Of a stretch of DNA of 64,000 bases, positions 23,920 to 35,920 are shown piece by piece. The notes beneath the pieces were generated by a model. It worked only from the letters and a program-made list of their open reading frames with translations. It was not told the DNA's origin and searched no databases. Position numbers and translations under genes: made by a program. Numbering within the stretch: the stretch's first letter is position 1; the number at the start of each line of letters is the position of its first letter. This stretch comes from Piliocolobus tephrosceles (lineage: Eukaryota; Chordata; Mammalia; Primates; Cercopithecidae): NCBI RefSeq assembly GCF_002776525.5, contig NC_045443.1:51143387-51207386 (forward strand), in the 5' to 3' direction.

Positions 23920-26900
23920 GTAAGGCCGCCTGGGCCGCGGGCGCTACTGGGACGTTCCGGCACTTGGTCTTCGCGTCCGGGGGAGGCGGGCAGGGGAGAG
24001 GGTTGGGCCCAGGAGGCCCCAGACCATTTCGGGAATGCGACCCTGGCTTGTGGCTAGTGTCTGCTGAGCTCCAGGCTGGTGGCGCGTCACTTAGCTGGGG
24101 AAGGTAAGCGGCGACGTGGAGGTGTCTGCCCGGCCCCGGCCATGGGTGCTAAGGCGGGGGCGGTGCGCACCGCTGGCAGCCTGCAGGCGCAGTGTGCTGC
24201 CCCGGACGGGTGGCTGCTCCCAGGCGCGTGCTGGCTGTGGTTTGCTTTCTCAATGCTGGTGTCCTGGGGAGCTCATGTCCCCCAGCTCAGGTCAGGGGCT
24301 TGCAAAAAGCCTAAAATGGCGATCTTGGGCCAGGGACTAGGGAAGCTGGGGAGATGGGGGGGTTCTCTTTACTGCGTTTTCCCAGTTGAAAATTGTTTCC
24401 TGCGAAACGCGATTTGTTGTTTGTGGGTCTGATCTGTGCGTGCGGCTTGGGCTCCTGCGGCTTTTGGCTCGGCCGGGGGCCTTGGGCAGCGAGGCTGGGG
24501 CCGGAAGAGGTGGAGGTGAAGGGCTGCCGGCCACGGCCCTCCCTCCTCCAGATGCCTGGCTTGGATGGCGTTGGAACAGGGCATTTGGAATGTTGTAAGT
24601 TTTCTGTTTCCTCTTTTAATTTTTCTTTTCCATTTTTTCTAGTTAAATTATCTTTTTTCCTTGGTTTCCAAAAGCAGCTTACAAATGAGTGGTTGGGAAA
24701 TTTCTGTGTGCGTGGCAAGAGGTTTTCTCCTGAAAGAGAATGTGGCTTTGGTTGGATTTCACTGTAATTTGGGTTGAGAGAAAGCCCAGCCAGAGTTCAA
24801 GCTCAGGGTTCAAGATTCATTTCTGCTGTAGGAGCTGGAGGCCTTGGGGATCTTTCTCTGATACTTGGGGAAAGAATGTGGAGGAAACGGGAGCAGGGGA
24901 GGGAAGCTGAGGGGAACGACTTCTCCTGAAAAGTTGTAGCAAAGAGCCTTAGAAAAAGGCCCAACTAACGGGGAAGAATAAACCTGCTCCCCACAACACC
25001 GGCTACTGGTGACAGAATATAAGGGGCTCATTGGGTATAGAGGCAGATGAAATATTGAGAGTGGAGCAGGCTAGGGGCGGCCTGGATCTCCTGGTGCTTT
25101 GTATATGGACGCGACGCACACGCATGCCTACGGGAGACCTGTGCCACACTCACACACATCCATGTCGCATGCTCCTTGCACACTCACACATACCACTCAC
25201 ACATGCACGGGCACTCTTTTGGCGGGCAAGGGCACAGCCTCATCCTCTTGGGTCTGCAAAGGTGGCCTTGGCAAATCATCCCCATAGACACTGACTGGAA
25301 GATGAGCACTGGTGTGTTCATGAGGGGGAGAGTGAGGCGCCTACAGCCTCGAAGCCTTTCCAGTGGCACGTGTGCAGTGTGAAGGTTTACTCTTATACCC
25401 TCTCTACTGACCCTGAGCTTGGTTAGGGAGCAGATTTGAGGCAGGAAAAGCTGCATTCTAGCCCCACCAAAAGCAAAGTCAAGGTTAACAAGTTCACCTC
25501 TTAACTCGACCTGCACCCATTCCCATAGGCTCTCCTTTTCCTCTAGCTGTCCCCACAGCAACCTAATCCCTCCCACCCCAAGGAATCCCTCTTACCCTGT
25601 ACCCTGTCTGTGTCCTTCTTTCCCCTCCTCCAATTTTGATGTCTCCACCAGTCCAGAGGCAAGAGAGCTTTTGGCTAAACTTCCCCATTTATAATTTATC
25701 TTGTCCCCCTGCCCCACCAAACCTAATAACCTCAGTAAGAAAATAAACAGGACATAGTTACATGTGGAGAGCCTGTAAACAATCTGGCAAGAAGCTGCAG
25801 GTGCAGAGACAGGAGAGAAAATTCGAAACATTCAGATTTTTTAGACTGCAGCCTCAAGTTTGCCTTTTTTGTGTGTTTTCTGGTTCCTCTTAGGCCCCCG
25901 CCCCACCCCACCCCCATCAAGATAAGATCCAGGAATCTGGCAGTCTGATTTGGAATAGGGAAGAGAGAGAGCTCAGAGCCATCAGCAGAGTCCTTTGCTG
26001 GGTATCCTCTCAGGTCTTTGGACTCTGTGTTTTGCCCTTAAAAAGATGGCCAGGTTCCCTTCTGCTTTTTGAGAAGCAGGGCTGGTCCATTTCAGTAAAA
26101 ATGTGTGTCAGGGAGAGAGGCTGTCAATAAGATCATGGGAAATGCACAGTATTCTATAGCATCTCCTTACATAAATAGACACATGTACATATCTGTGTGT
26201 GTGTACTTACGTGTATAGGTGTGTGTATCTCTGCAGGTATACATGTGTACTTGCAGTCATACACATCTATGTATGCACAGACTGGGCAGGGGGTTTCTAG
26301 GAGGCTGCATTTCCTCAGGATATGTCTCTCCCTTGAGCTTAGGTCCTTTGACCAGGAAAGTTGTTTGAGGACCCTTTAGGATACCCCAGCTCTGTTGTCC
26401 CTGACCTCTGCTGCTCTCACAAGCTCCCCTGCCTCAGCTACACATACCTGGGGGAAATGATTAAGAGAGGAAGAGATGGCAATGGGAGACCTAAGGGAGC
26501 AGAGTCACTTTGTGGCAGCTCAGGTTGGGGTAAGAGCTAGGGGTCCAGTGCAGGGGCCACTGCAATGGCCTCTGGCCACAGATCCTAGAGCAAAGTCCCT
26601 CCACCAAGTTGAAACAGGTCAAAGCTCTCTGGGAATTTATCTGGGCTGTGGGTGGACTCTGCTCTGGTCTGGGGCCTGGAAAATGCTTTTCCTTCTGGTT
26701 GGATTTTTCCAGAGCTGGAATGGAACACAGAGAAGGGGGGACCTGGCAAGATGTAGGGAATCTGCCAGGGTCAGCCAGCTGGGGGAAAGCGAGGATAATC
26801 AGGATCTTTTAGATTAAGGTGGACTTGGGTAATTTAAATTTATTAAACGCTTGGAGGCAAGAACTTCCTCCCTTTATCTCCCTAAGTCTAAGCCCCAAAG

Positions 26901-27069
26901 AAATTGTAAGAACCCTGAGCCTAAGAGGAGCCCACTGGCCAGGCCCCTAGGGCAAGAGCAGCTCCCCTATGCTCCCTCAGCCACCCCACAGCAGGCTGGC
27001 AAAGGCTGCAGCGCTGAGAGGGTTTTCGACTTCGAGGGATACTTATGCAAATAATGTTATTTTTAACAG
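23920..27069 (+). other. HOXC10: HOXC10 intron
   Basis: A 3,150-base GT-AG intron (GTAAGG ... TTTTAACAG). It contains short CA-rich stretches near 25120-25210 and no gene I can recognise. Confidence 0.9.
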
Positions 27070-27347
27070 AGGAGATAAAGGCAGAAAACACCACAGGAAA
27101 TTGGCTGACAGCAAAGAGCGGAAGGAAGAAGAGGTGCCCCTATACTAAACACCAGACGCTGGAATTGGAGAAAGAATTTCTGTTCAATATGTATTTGACG
27201 CGAGAGCGCCGCCTGGAGATTAGCAAGACCATTAACCTTACAGACAGACAAGTCAAAATCTGGTTTCAAAATCGCAGAATGAAACTCAAGAAAATGAACC
27301 GAGAGAATCGGATCCGGGAACTGACCTCCAATTTTAATTTCACCTGA
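27070..27347 (+). CDS. HOXC10: HOXC10 coding exon 2 (homeodomain)
   Basis: Encodes residues 251-342. The group 9/10-type tryptophan motif TGNW (Trp262), which contacts PBX, precedes the homeodomain at about 268-327 (GRKKRCPYTKHQTLELEKEF ... [11 protein letters not shown]). The tail is MNRENRIRELTSNFNFT. The TGA stop is at 27345-27347. The frame is intact. Confidence 0.98.
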
Positions 27348-28170
27348 GCGCGAGGCCTCTCCTCCTCCCTTCCCCCGCCTTCCTTTCCCCGCCCCTCCTC
27401 CCTTTGTGCCTGGTGATATATTTTTTTTCCCTCCCTGAGTATAAATGCAACGCGCCTGCAAAAAAGGCAAAGACCTCAGACTCTCTTTCCAAGGGACCTA
27501 TGGTTCGTGCTGCGAAGATGCTTCCACTTAAAGCATGAGAAATGGGGTGCCGGGTTGTGGGGTGTGGTGTGTGCCCTCATAGATGGGGGTGGGAGTGTGG
27601 CTGGTGTGTGTGTCAAACCCTCACTCACCCACGCACTCACACACAGCATTCTGTTCTCCATGCAAAGTTAAGATCGAATCCACCCGCTTGTAGGGGAAAA
27701 AGAGGAAAAAAATTAACCAGAGAGGGTCTGTAATCTCGCAGAGCACAGGCAGAATCGTTCCTTCCTTGCTGCATTTCGTCCTTAGACTAATAGACGTTTT
27801 GGAAAGTTCGGCTAGTGTTCATGTGTTTGTCGTAGCACCCAGAGCCTCCACCAAACCCTCTCCGTGTCTTTACCTCCCAGTCGCTCTAAGAATCTGCTTG
27901 AAGTCTCGTATTTGTACTGCTTTCTGCTTTTCTCTCACCCCTCCCAGCACCCCTACATCCCCCATCTATTAACATCTCAGAAATGTCATCCAGAGGAACA
28001 AAAAAATTAAAAATAGAACATAGCAAAGCAAAAACAGAATGCCCCCCCGCAATGTTGCCCTGTCCCTGTCTGGGAGTTGTGTTATTTAAAGATATTCTGT
28101 ATGTTGTATCTTTTGCATGTAGCTTCCTTAATGGAGAAAAAAATCCTAATAAATTTCCAGAATCATAATC
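27348..28170 (+). other. HOXC10: HOXC10 3' UTR
   Basis: About 0.8 kb from the stop to the AATAAA. It includes GT/CA-rich stretches near 27560-27650. No coding signal. Confidence 0.8.
28148..28153 (+). terminator. HOXC10: HOXC10 poly(A) signal
   Basis: AATAAA about 800 bases after the stop, followed by a GT/T-rich stretch (28180-28215) suitable as a downstream element. Confidence 0.8.
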
Positions 28171-29638
28171 CTCAAACGGATGTTTTTTTTTTGTTTTTAG
28201 TGATTTTTAGCGACACCCCCTCCCCCGAACAGGCTGAGTGTGTGGATGTGTGTGTTTTGTGTTTGACTCATCTCCTAGAGCCTTTCTAGAACGTCTCTTG
28301 GCGGGTTTAATGTAAGTGAGAGACCATAACGTTGATTTAAATATTATCCAGGTGACCACAATAAGTCAAGGTCATAAAACAGTAATGTCAGGACGGTCTT
28401 GGTGCGCGCGAGAGGTGGATTTTATGATCTGCAAATATAATGTGGTGCTGCAGTAAAAGATGCATTTAAAGGTGACTGGAGGAGGGAAAGAGGCAGAGAG
28501 CAAACTGCAATCTTGAGGAGCAGACGGATCTGATTGCCTGGGGTGCTGGGCTGGGCGCACCCCACTGCTGCTGGGGGTCACCCAAAGAGCCCCCCACCCA
28601 TCCATGGAAAGGAATAAACTTAACCGCTGGAGGGGCATGAGGAGCTCAGCCCCCCCAACCTCAACAGCAGCTAACAGAAACGCCAGGAGCAGCAGGAGGA
28701 GGAGGCAGCGACAAGGTAAGAGAAGCGGTTTCTTGTTCTTTTCTTGGCGGCGGAGTGGGGAAGAGTGGTGTCCCCAGGTGCCCGGCGTCCAGCGGACAGA
28801 GCCTGGAGGAAGGTGTTTAGGGCATTTGTGCTTGCCGAGAATCCAGGCTTTCCTTGTGGCCGCTGGCAGCGGAGGGCAGCGACTGGGAGCTCCCTCTCCT
28901 CCCCTCCCCGGCCCATTGCTGTGGGAGTTCCACGGTTAAAGGGATAAACTGATGGTTTTTGGCTTCTTTATGTTTTCGGGCACTTTGGGTCTCCTCGAGG
29001 TCGACACTCTGGTCTAGGTGTTGCTCAGTCTGGTCGTCTGTTGGTGGGGGAGGGGGAGTACAGCGGGTTGAAGCTTGAAGCTTAGGTTTTCCTGCTTTTC
29101 GCTGGTTTGGGTATGAGCCTCGTCCAGCCTCTTGTTCCCTGTGCTCCCTGGCTATAGGGTTTTGCCAGGCAAGTGGCCTGATTGGAAGTGGCTCCAGAGC
29201 ACAGGGCTATGATTCAGCCACCCACATTCGCTGAGAAGCCTAAACTGAGCTGAGAGGGAGAGGATCAGAAGGAGTCTAGGAGAAAAGAGCAGGAGAGCCA
29301 GATGGACAAGACAGGGGACCCAGCTCCAGAGTGGAAGGAAGATCCAGCTTCCCCCAGGGCCAGGGACACATGCAAGGGAATAGCTCCACTGCGGTGCTGG
29401 GGGTGGGGCCGGGATTTGGCGGCCAGCGGTCCCATTTCACCAGCTTTTTCCTGAGCGATTTGCTTAGACCAGAAACTAATGAAGGCAGTCAGACCCCCTA
29501 CCCACCCAGCAACCCAAAGTCTACTCTCTAGTCCTTAGGGAGGTTGTGGGGGCGGAAAGGGGGACGGGGCTGAATTTCTTCCTTCCCCAACCCCCTTCCC
29601 TTCTCCTCCGGATAGATGCAAAGCTGAATCTCCCGCCC
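28171..29638. other. HOXC10 to MIR196A2 interval
   Basis: No coding gene. The segment 28360-28470 is AT-rich with a TCAAGGTCA site (28366-28374) and HOX-like CATAAAAC. It is followed by a G/A-rich stretch ending in a good splice donor at 28715/28716, a possible first exon of the primary miR-196a-2 transcript. Confidence 0.5.
28366..28374 (+). promoter_or_regulatory. ERR/SF-1-type nuclear receptor half-site TCAAGGTCA
   Basis: Exact extended half-site as bound by ERR and SF-1 family monomers. It overlaps CATAAAAC and lies just upstream of the candidate orphan exon. Match only. Confidence 0.35.
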
Positions 29639-29748
29639 TGCTCGCTCAGCTGATCTGTGGCTTAGGTAGTTTCATGTTGTTGGGATTGAGTTTTGAACTC
29701 GGCAACAAGAAACTGCCTGAGTTACATCAGTCGGTTTTCGTCGAGGGC
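29639..29748 (+). ncRNA. MIR196A2: MIR196A2 precursor hairpin
   Basis: A 110-base stem-loop identical, as far as I remember it, to the human precursor. The mature 5p arm TAGGTAGTTTCATGTTGTTG plus GG is at 29663-29684. The 3p arm CGGCAACAAGAAACTGCCTG plus AG is at 29700-29721. The two pair around a GATTGAGTTTTGAA loop. miR-196a represses HOX8-group and neighbouring HOX mRNAs in the cytoplasm via RISC, and HOXB8 is the classic cleaved target. Its position between HOXC10 and HOXC9, on the same strand, is the conserved one. HOXC8 in this window carries matching sites. Confidence 0.98.
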
Positions 29749-31899
29749 CCCAACCCACCTCTCCCACTCCTACCTTCCCCAGTGGGACTGCCCCCATGCC
29801 CCCTCCCAGATAGGGCAAAGTGGGTGCAGACCAAGGAGGGCAAGCTGTGAGTGGGGTTGCAGAACAAGTCTGGAGAACCCTGCTTTATGCCGTCCTCTCC
29901 TCAACCTGTCCCAATCCCTGTGACTAAGGGAGAGGAGTTTTTCCTGCAGCTATTGTCTCCTGGGCCCAGCTGATGGAGACAGACAAAGAGGGTCCAGCCA
30001 ATTCCAAGGAAATTCAGGAGTTTGAGTAAGAGGTGGCCTGGCGGGCCAGCTTAGTTGGGCAGCAGGGTGGAGCAGAATCATTAGCAGAGAGAGGAGCACA
30101 GAAAGAGAATAGGGTCTCCGGAATGGTTAGCCTCTCCCACCTACCACCTCCAGTCGACTGGGGCTCGAAATTCCCCTTAGAAAAGTGGGGTACCTGGAGG
30201 TTCCAAGAGTTGGGGAACTCTGAGTGCCAGCCCAGCCATTTCCCCTTCCCCTTCTATAGCTCCAAATCCAGGGGAAGGACATGTTTGGGGTGTTGGTAGG
30301 TTAGAGAAAAACCATCAAGTCCAAGTAGAACCCTTCACACACGCACATGCAACTGGGAAACATCAGGGCAAAAACCTGACTCTGGTCTCTGTTTAGTCGT
30401 CTGTGGCCCATAGGCCTCGGTCTCTGGGACTGTGACTGTCAGGCTGTCTTTGCACTATGTGGAAACGTATGGGTGAACAGAGGCTGCCCGTGCCCACCAT
30501 TGCTATGTTGGTGGAAAGGTTGTTGGCTGATGCCAGGGGGAGGAGGGGAAGAGAATGGGGTAGAGGAAAATCTGAGCCCTGTGAAACTTTGCAAAGATTC
30601 TTCTAGTCCTTTCCCCCCTCTGGTTCTTCGATTCTGCCCCTGGTTGCTACAGAGAAAGTTCTCAAAAGAGGTTTCTTTGCCTGCCTGCGGGCAGAGTGGG
30701 GGGGGATAAATGGGGGAGGGGTTAAGGAGACTGAAGAGATACACCCCTGTTCTCAGAGATACTGGGGAATAGAAGCCAAAAGAAGGTCAGGTTCTTGGTT
30801 CTCTTACTGTGAAATTATTATGATTATTAAAACATTATAAATTTCTAAACAGGGAAACAACATTATGTCCCTGTAACAAAATGTATACAGAGTTCTATAT
30901 TCTCACAGTCATCTGCTGGGAGGGATATATGTGACCTTGTATGAGTGTAGGCTCTGTGTCTCTCTCCCCTAGGCTCTCTTAAATACCCTGCATGTATTTA
31001 TACACACACACATTTATTTTCCCCTCTCTCTTATGCAAACATATTTGACTGCTAAGGAAGCTGGAGGAGAAAATGGGAATAGAGTTTCTTGTCTCTCTAG
31101 CTGAATTGTTGGTCTGTCTATCCCCCATCCCTTTGTGGGGGAAAAAATTTCTTCTCTTGGAGAGAAGTATTCAAACCTCTCTATGGCTCCCAGGGAAATG
31201 GGGAAGTTTCCAGAGAGGCAGGCCAGCTGGTGGGAGGCAGGCAAGGGATTCTCCTAGGTTGGGAGCTCCTAGCAGCCTTTGAGTCTTCAGGCTGCCCCAG
31301 GCACACAGTCAGTTGGGGTAAAGGGTATCCCAGGCAGGGACTGGGTGCTCAGGAGCATTTGGCTTAGAGATAGAGTCCCTGATGGGCCGAAATTCACCAA
31401 TGAACGACTTCTGTGCTTTGAGTCTCTGTGGCCCCATTTCCGTTTCAGAGCTGTTGAGCTTATGTGTGGGAGGTCATAGAGCCAGGGGTTGAGATGTCCC
31501 CTCCCCAAATCCAGAGAAATGGAGTGAGGTCTCATAGGGCCAAGGTGAGGGCCAGTCTGATGGTCAGAGTCCATCCCCGGCCGGAGGCCGTGGATCATGG
31601 CTAAGGCGATGGTAATTATTTATTCGCTTCGCTGGAAGGGAGTCTTCAGGAGGAACAGCGTGAAGAGAAGAGAAAAAAATTACCTCTCTCGTCTGCGGAT
31701 ATTAAGATGGATTTTTATTTCTTAAAGGACCCTCCCTGCCGAGAGCGCATAAGCGTAAACTTAATATATGCTCCGCAGCCCAACTCCAGAAATCGCAATA
31801 AAAGTTAAAACCTCCCCTACCGGTTTTTTTTAATTATGATATGGGAAAGAGGAGCAGGATTTATAGAGCTGAACTCTCAGTGTGTGAGTGTTTGAGACT

Positions 31900-33620
31900 T
31901 GCGAGAGGAGGAAAAGGCAAGAGCTCGCCAAGGCGAGCCTTGGTCTCTGAGATGTCTCGTCGGCTGCTGGGGTTCCGGCTCAGCCTGACAGATCCGCTGT
32001 GGCCTCTCTGGGACCTCGCCCCGGCCCACGGCCTGGCTTCGGCTCGGAGATGCAGCCCTTCCCGAGAACAGGTGAAGAAGGCGGCGGCAGCGGGGACTGG
32101 GGGCTGCGGGTGGCAACGCCAGGGCTCAGGGCTTTGTGTGGGTCGCGCAGGGGGCGAGGTTCGAAGTCCTGGGCCGGGCCGCAGCCCGAGTGTGGCCCGG
32201 ACGGCTGCGTGGCCAGGAGGGGTGTCTAGGCAGGGCGCGAGAGCACCGACAAGGTGGATTGTGTATGGACTTTGGCCGCAGACAGAGCAGAGCGGGCTCC
32301 CGGGCTGTGGCCGGCGGCGAGGCGGGCAACCGGATGTTGAGTCTGTAGAAAGGACCTTGAGGTCCGCTGGGTGTTTGGGCTGCCGTGGGGGCGGCGGCCC
32401 AAAGTGTGGAGCACGCGGCGCACCGGGCGCGGTGGTCAGCGTGGGCGAGGCAGCAGGCCTTGCACACCTCTGCAGCTGCCGGGCCGAGTCCGGGACGTCT
32501 GAACTGATGCCGACCAATGGTCACAACATGAAAAATAAATGCAATGGACGGTCTTTCTTTCTTTTCTTTTCCACGTAAGAGGTCCTTTCTTTTTTCTCTC
32601 TTTCGGAGATACCTGGATTTGGTCCAGAGCAGGTTGCCCGCGGGAGGGCCCCGCGAGCGGCAGCGCGCGAGGGAGGGAGAGAGAGGGAGGGCGAGAAGGA
32701 GGGAGGGAGGGAAGGAGGGCGGGCGGCGGCGGCAGTGGTGGCCGGGGCTTCCCTCCCCAGGCGGGAGGCGGCTGTCCTGCATCTATGGCCGTGGGGAGCG
32801 GAGGAGCAGGTAACGAAGGCGCTTCTGAAGCGGGATTGGACCAAACCAGAGGGACCGAGTCTTCTGGGTCTCTCTGCCTGAGGCCCTGGAGGGAGAGAAG
32901 GTAGGGAGATCGGCGCCCGCCGGGCCTGGCAAAGAGGCCTCGGAAAATGTTGAACCTGTATGTGATCTCAGGCTCACACTCATGTTGTGGGTCTGTCTGC
33001 CTCAGGAGATGCGGTTTGCCTTTCTGTCTGAGACGCCCCAAACCCTGAGCTCTCCTTCCCAAGGCTGGAAAAAAAATCGGGAAAAACGGCGGAATTTGCA
33101 CTTTCATTCATTGGGTTCTCTGCAACTCAGCGGGGCTGGTTAAGGCGCCCCCAAGTTGGAAGGGCGCTTTGCTTCTGTTTTCTGGATGCAGAGTCCTCTG
33201 ACTCCCTCTGCCACGGGCTGAGTTTCCGGCTCCAGGTTCGCGTGTCGCCCTGAGGTTTGAGGCCAGACAGCTCGCAGTCGGGCAAGGAGGGCGGGGGAGA
33301 GACGAGCGGCTCTGGCCCCTTAATTGTACTTCGGGCCCGTATTGTCTCTCCTTTCGCCACCTCCGCTTCCTCAGTCTGGGCTCCAAAGTCACTGCAAATT
33401 TCCTTGCGACACATACATCACACAAAAGATCAGGTAACAAGGCGCTCAGGGCCATTGGGGCTCCGGGCAGGGCAGGGAGCGGCTCTAGCTCTGGGGCGGC
33501 TCCCCCTCCAGCCACTCCCAGGCAGGAAAACCAGACCATGTTGGGGGAGCCGGAAATAGCCCCGTTTGCTGCGGAGCGGTAGGGCGGGGGCGCCGGCGGG
33601 AATGCAGGCCCGGCAGGCCG
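31900..33620. promoter_or_regulatory. Orphan CpG-rich island between MIR196A2 and HOXC9
   Basis: GC-rich, CpG-dense sequence with long overlapping open frames on both strands, a usual artefact of CpG islands. It adjoins an AT-rich element at 31600-31860. It contains plus-strand donor-like GAGCAG/GTAACG at 32805-32810. It is probably a promoter or Polycomb-recruiting element for non-coding transcription. Island scores were not computed. Confidence 0.5.
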
Positions 33621-35910
33621 TGGCGTTGAGAGGGCCACGTTCACAGGCCCTGGGGATTTCACTCCTGCTGGGCTTGGGGACCTGACTCCTGGCGTGTAGG
33701 GATCCCAGATACCCACCTGGGGTGGGGGCAGGACGCGGGTCTCCTCGCGGCAGGCCAAGAGAACTCAGTTTCTGCTTCCAGCGCAGGCCTTAGCTAGGAG
33801 GAGTTGTGTGTGGGTGTGTTTTTCCCAACAAAGAGGGATCAGGAGAGAGAAGGGGGGAAAGTAGAGGGGAACTGGGGAGGGGGCGGGGAGGGGGAGAGGG
33901 CAGTGGAGAGGTGAAATGAGCCCATTTCAGGGGGAGAAGGAAAATGAAAGCAAATGGAGTACGGCCTTCTCCGCGCAGGGCGGGTGCTGACGAGCCGGGA
34001 GCGGGCTCCCTGCCTGCGGCGGCCGGGATGGCCCGCTGGGGGCACGGGAGAAAGCCTGTTTTAAATTTAATCCGAACTTGACGGTGTGGATTGAACCGGA
34101 GGGAATTTAAATCACTAAAAGGAAGGCGCAGGGCAGGGGGAGGGGACGACTCTAACCTGTCTATCTTTCTGCCTGTCCTTCCCACGGTGCTAGTTTGGTT
34201 ATGGCCGCAGCTGCCCAGGTTTCAGGTGATGGAATAAGGGTGCCCCTCCCCCTCAGGGATCTCTCCTGTGCCCAGTGAAGTCTTTAGGGGTTAGGAAGGA
34301 ACTCTAAGAAACAGAGCAAATGCACAGCTGCGAGCTAAAGCTGGGGTTTCCCCCTCCCCAATAAGAATTCCCAGTGGCCTCCAGTCCCTGGGTTTGCCCC
34401 AGTGGTGCTGAGGAAAATTGAAGGGAGTGTGTGGGTGAGGGAGAGTCTGGAGTATGGCAGAAGATTCAGAAGGAGTAACTGAACCCCAGGAAGACAGACC
34501 TTCCTTCTTGGTGCCCCCATATCCTTTGTGCCCCGCCCCCCGCACCTACAAACCTGGATTTGAGGGAAATCTGCAGGTCCGCTTCAAAGCCCTGGTTTGC
34601 CACCCACCCCCCTCCAAATGTGGAGAATGGGGGCTACAGGCCACATGCAGTTGTGGACCTGCGGAACCTCCGCCCAGTGGACTCGGGGACTCCCAGCCTC
34701 TTCTAGCCCCCCTCCCCAAGGCCGCCTCTCTTCGAAAGGCGCAGGGAAAATGAGGCATTGGCTGGGAAGGGGCTGTGGGCGAGGCCTGCTTCCTGATCCG
34801 CAGTCGTGCCTGCCTCTGAGTGGGAAGAGTTCGGAGTTCATACTCCCGGGAAAAAAAAAAAACAAAATAAAATAAAGGAAAGCGACAGTCTCCTTGGTTT
34901 CACAGGGGATTTCATGGCAGCAGGGATCCCGCCAGTGATCCTCACTGCCCGCTGCTGCCGCCTCCGCAGAGTGGGCAGGCAGGGTGCGCAGGCAGCTCAA
35001 GAGTTGAAAAGAAGGCGGTGTTCAAAGGGGGTAGGAGAGAAGGGGGCGTCTCTTTACAGCCCCAATGTCTATTTGAGGAACTTTCCCAAATAGCAGAGGC
35101 CCATAGGGGAGGCTCCTTAGGGACTCTTTCCTCCAGGAAAGCTGAGGCTGGGGCAGCTGGCCTTGTCGCCAGGAGAAGACGCAAAGGAGGAGCAGGCGTG
35201 AAACCTCTTTCCTCTTCTGTTTCTTCGCTCCTTGACTAGAGCAGGGCTCAGCCCCCAGCTGCCTGAGCGGCTGTCTGGGCCAATATGGGGTTCTACATCC
35301 CGGAGGCCTAGTGTACCCACCCGAGCAAGTCTCCTGGGAGGGGCAGGAGAGGAGGCCTCTTCCGCCTTTGTGTCCAGACAGAAGTGGCTGCCGCGCCCGG
35401 AGCCGGTCCCGCGGCAAAGGCCCGGCAAGCCTGCGGGCTGCACAATGCCACGGCTGCTCCGCCAGCTCGCCCCTGCCCCGTCCTGCCTGCGTACGGCCGC
35501 ACTTCCTCCGCCTCCCTCTCTGCACGCCTGCCTTTCCCGGCTCTCCTATCTCTTTTCGTCTTGCCTTCCTTCTTTAATTCTCCCCCTTTTTTCTCTTTAT
35601 TCTAATGCTCCGTTTCCTTCTTTCCTCTCTTGGGCCTGACTCCGTGTTTCAGTTGGTCTGTCCCAGGCTGTCTCGGGTTCAGTCTCTCAGACTCTGTCCC
35701 CTGATGTCCTCTTGGTCGCAGTCTGGCCCCGGGCCCCTCTGAGGGCTAAACCTCTCTGCTCATCGCTGCCAGCAGCCGCCCAAGAGCCAGGCGGGGTCCT
35801 CAGCCGCCCTGGGCTGGGGGAGGTGCTGGCTGCCCTGGGGATTTGGAGAAAGCCTCCGCAGGGGTACTGGAACCTCCTGTCTTTTCCTTGAACTAGTGAG
35901 GGAGATTTTT

Positions 35911-35920
35911 TGATTGACAG
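35911..35920 (+). promoter_or_regulatory. PBX-MEIS/PREP decamer TGATTGACAG
   Basis: Exact match to the composite TALE-homeodomain site, 2.15 kb upstream of the HOXC9 ATG and preceded by a T run. Binding is unproven. Confidence 0.45.

Noticed and set aside
23920..24107. Apparent C-terminal extension of HOXC10 exon 1
   Set aside because: Sequence after the GTAAGG donor is intron. The spliced frame gives the expected 342-residue protein. The same holds for frames continuing into the HOXC11, HOXC9 and HOXC8 introns.
31841..32578. 245-codon plus-strand and 218-codon minus-strand frames
   Set aside because: They overlap in a CpG-dense region where stop codons are rare, have no domain or conserved motif, and contradict each other.
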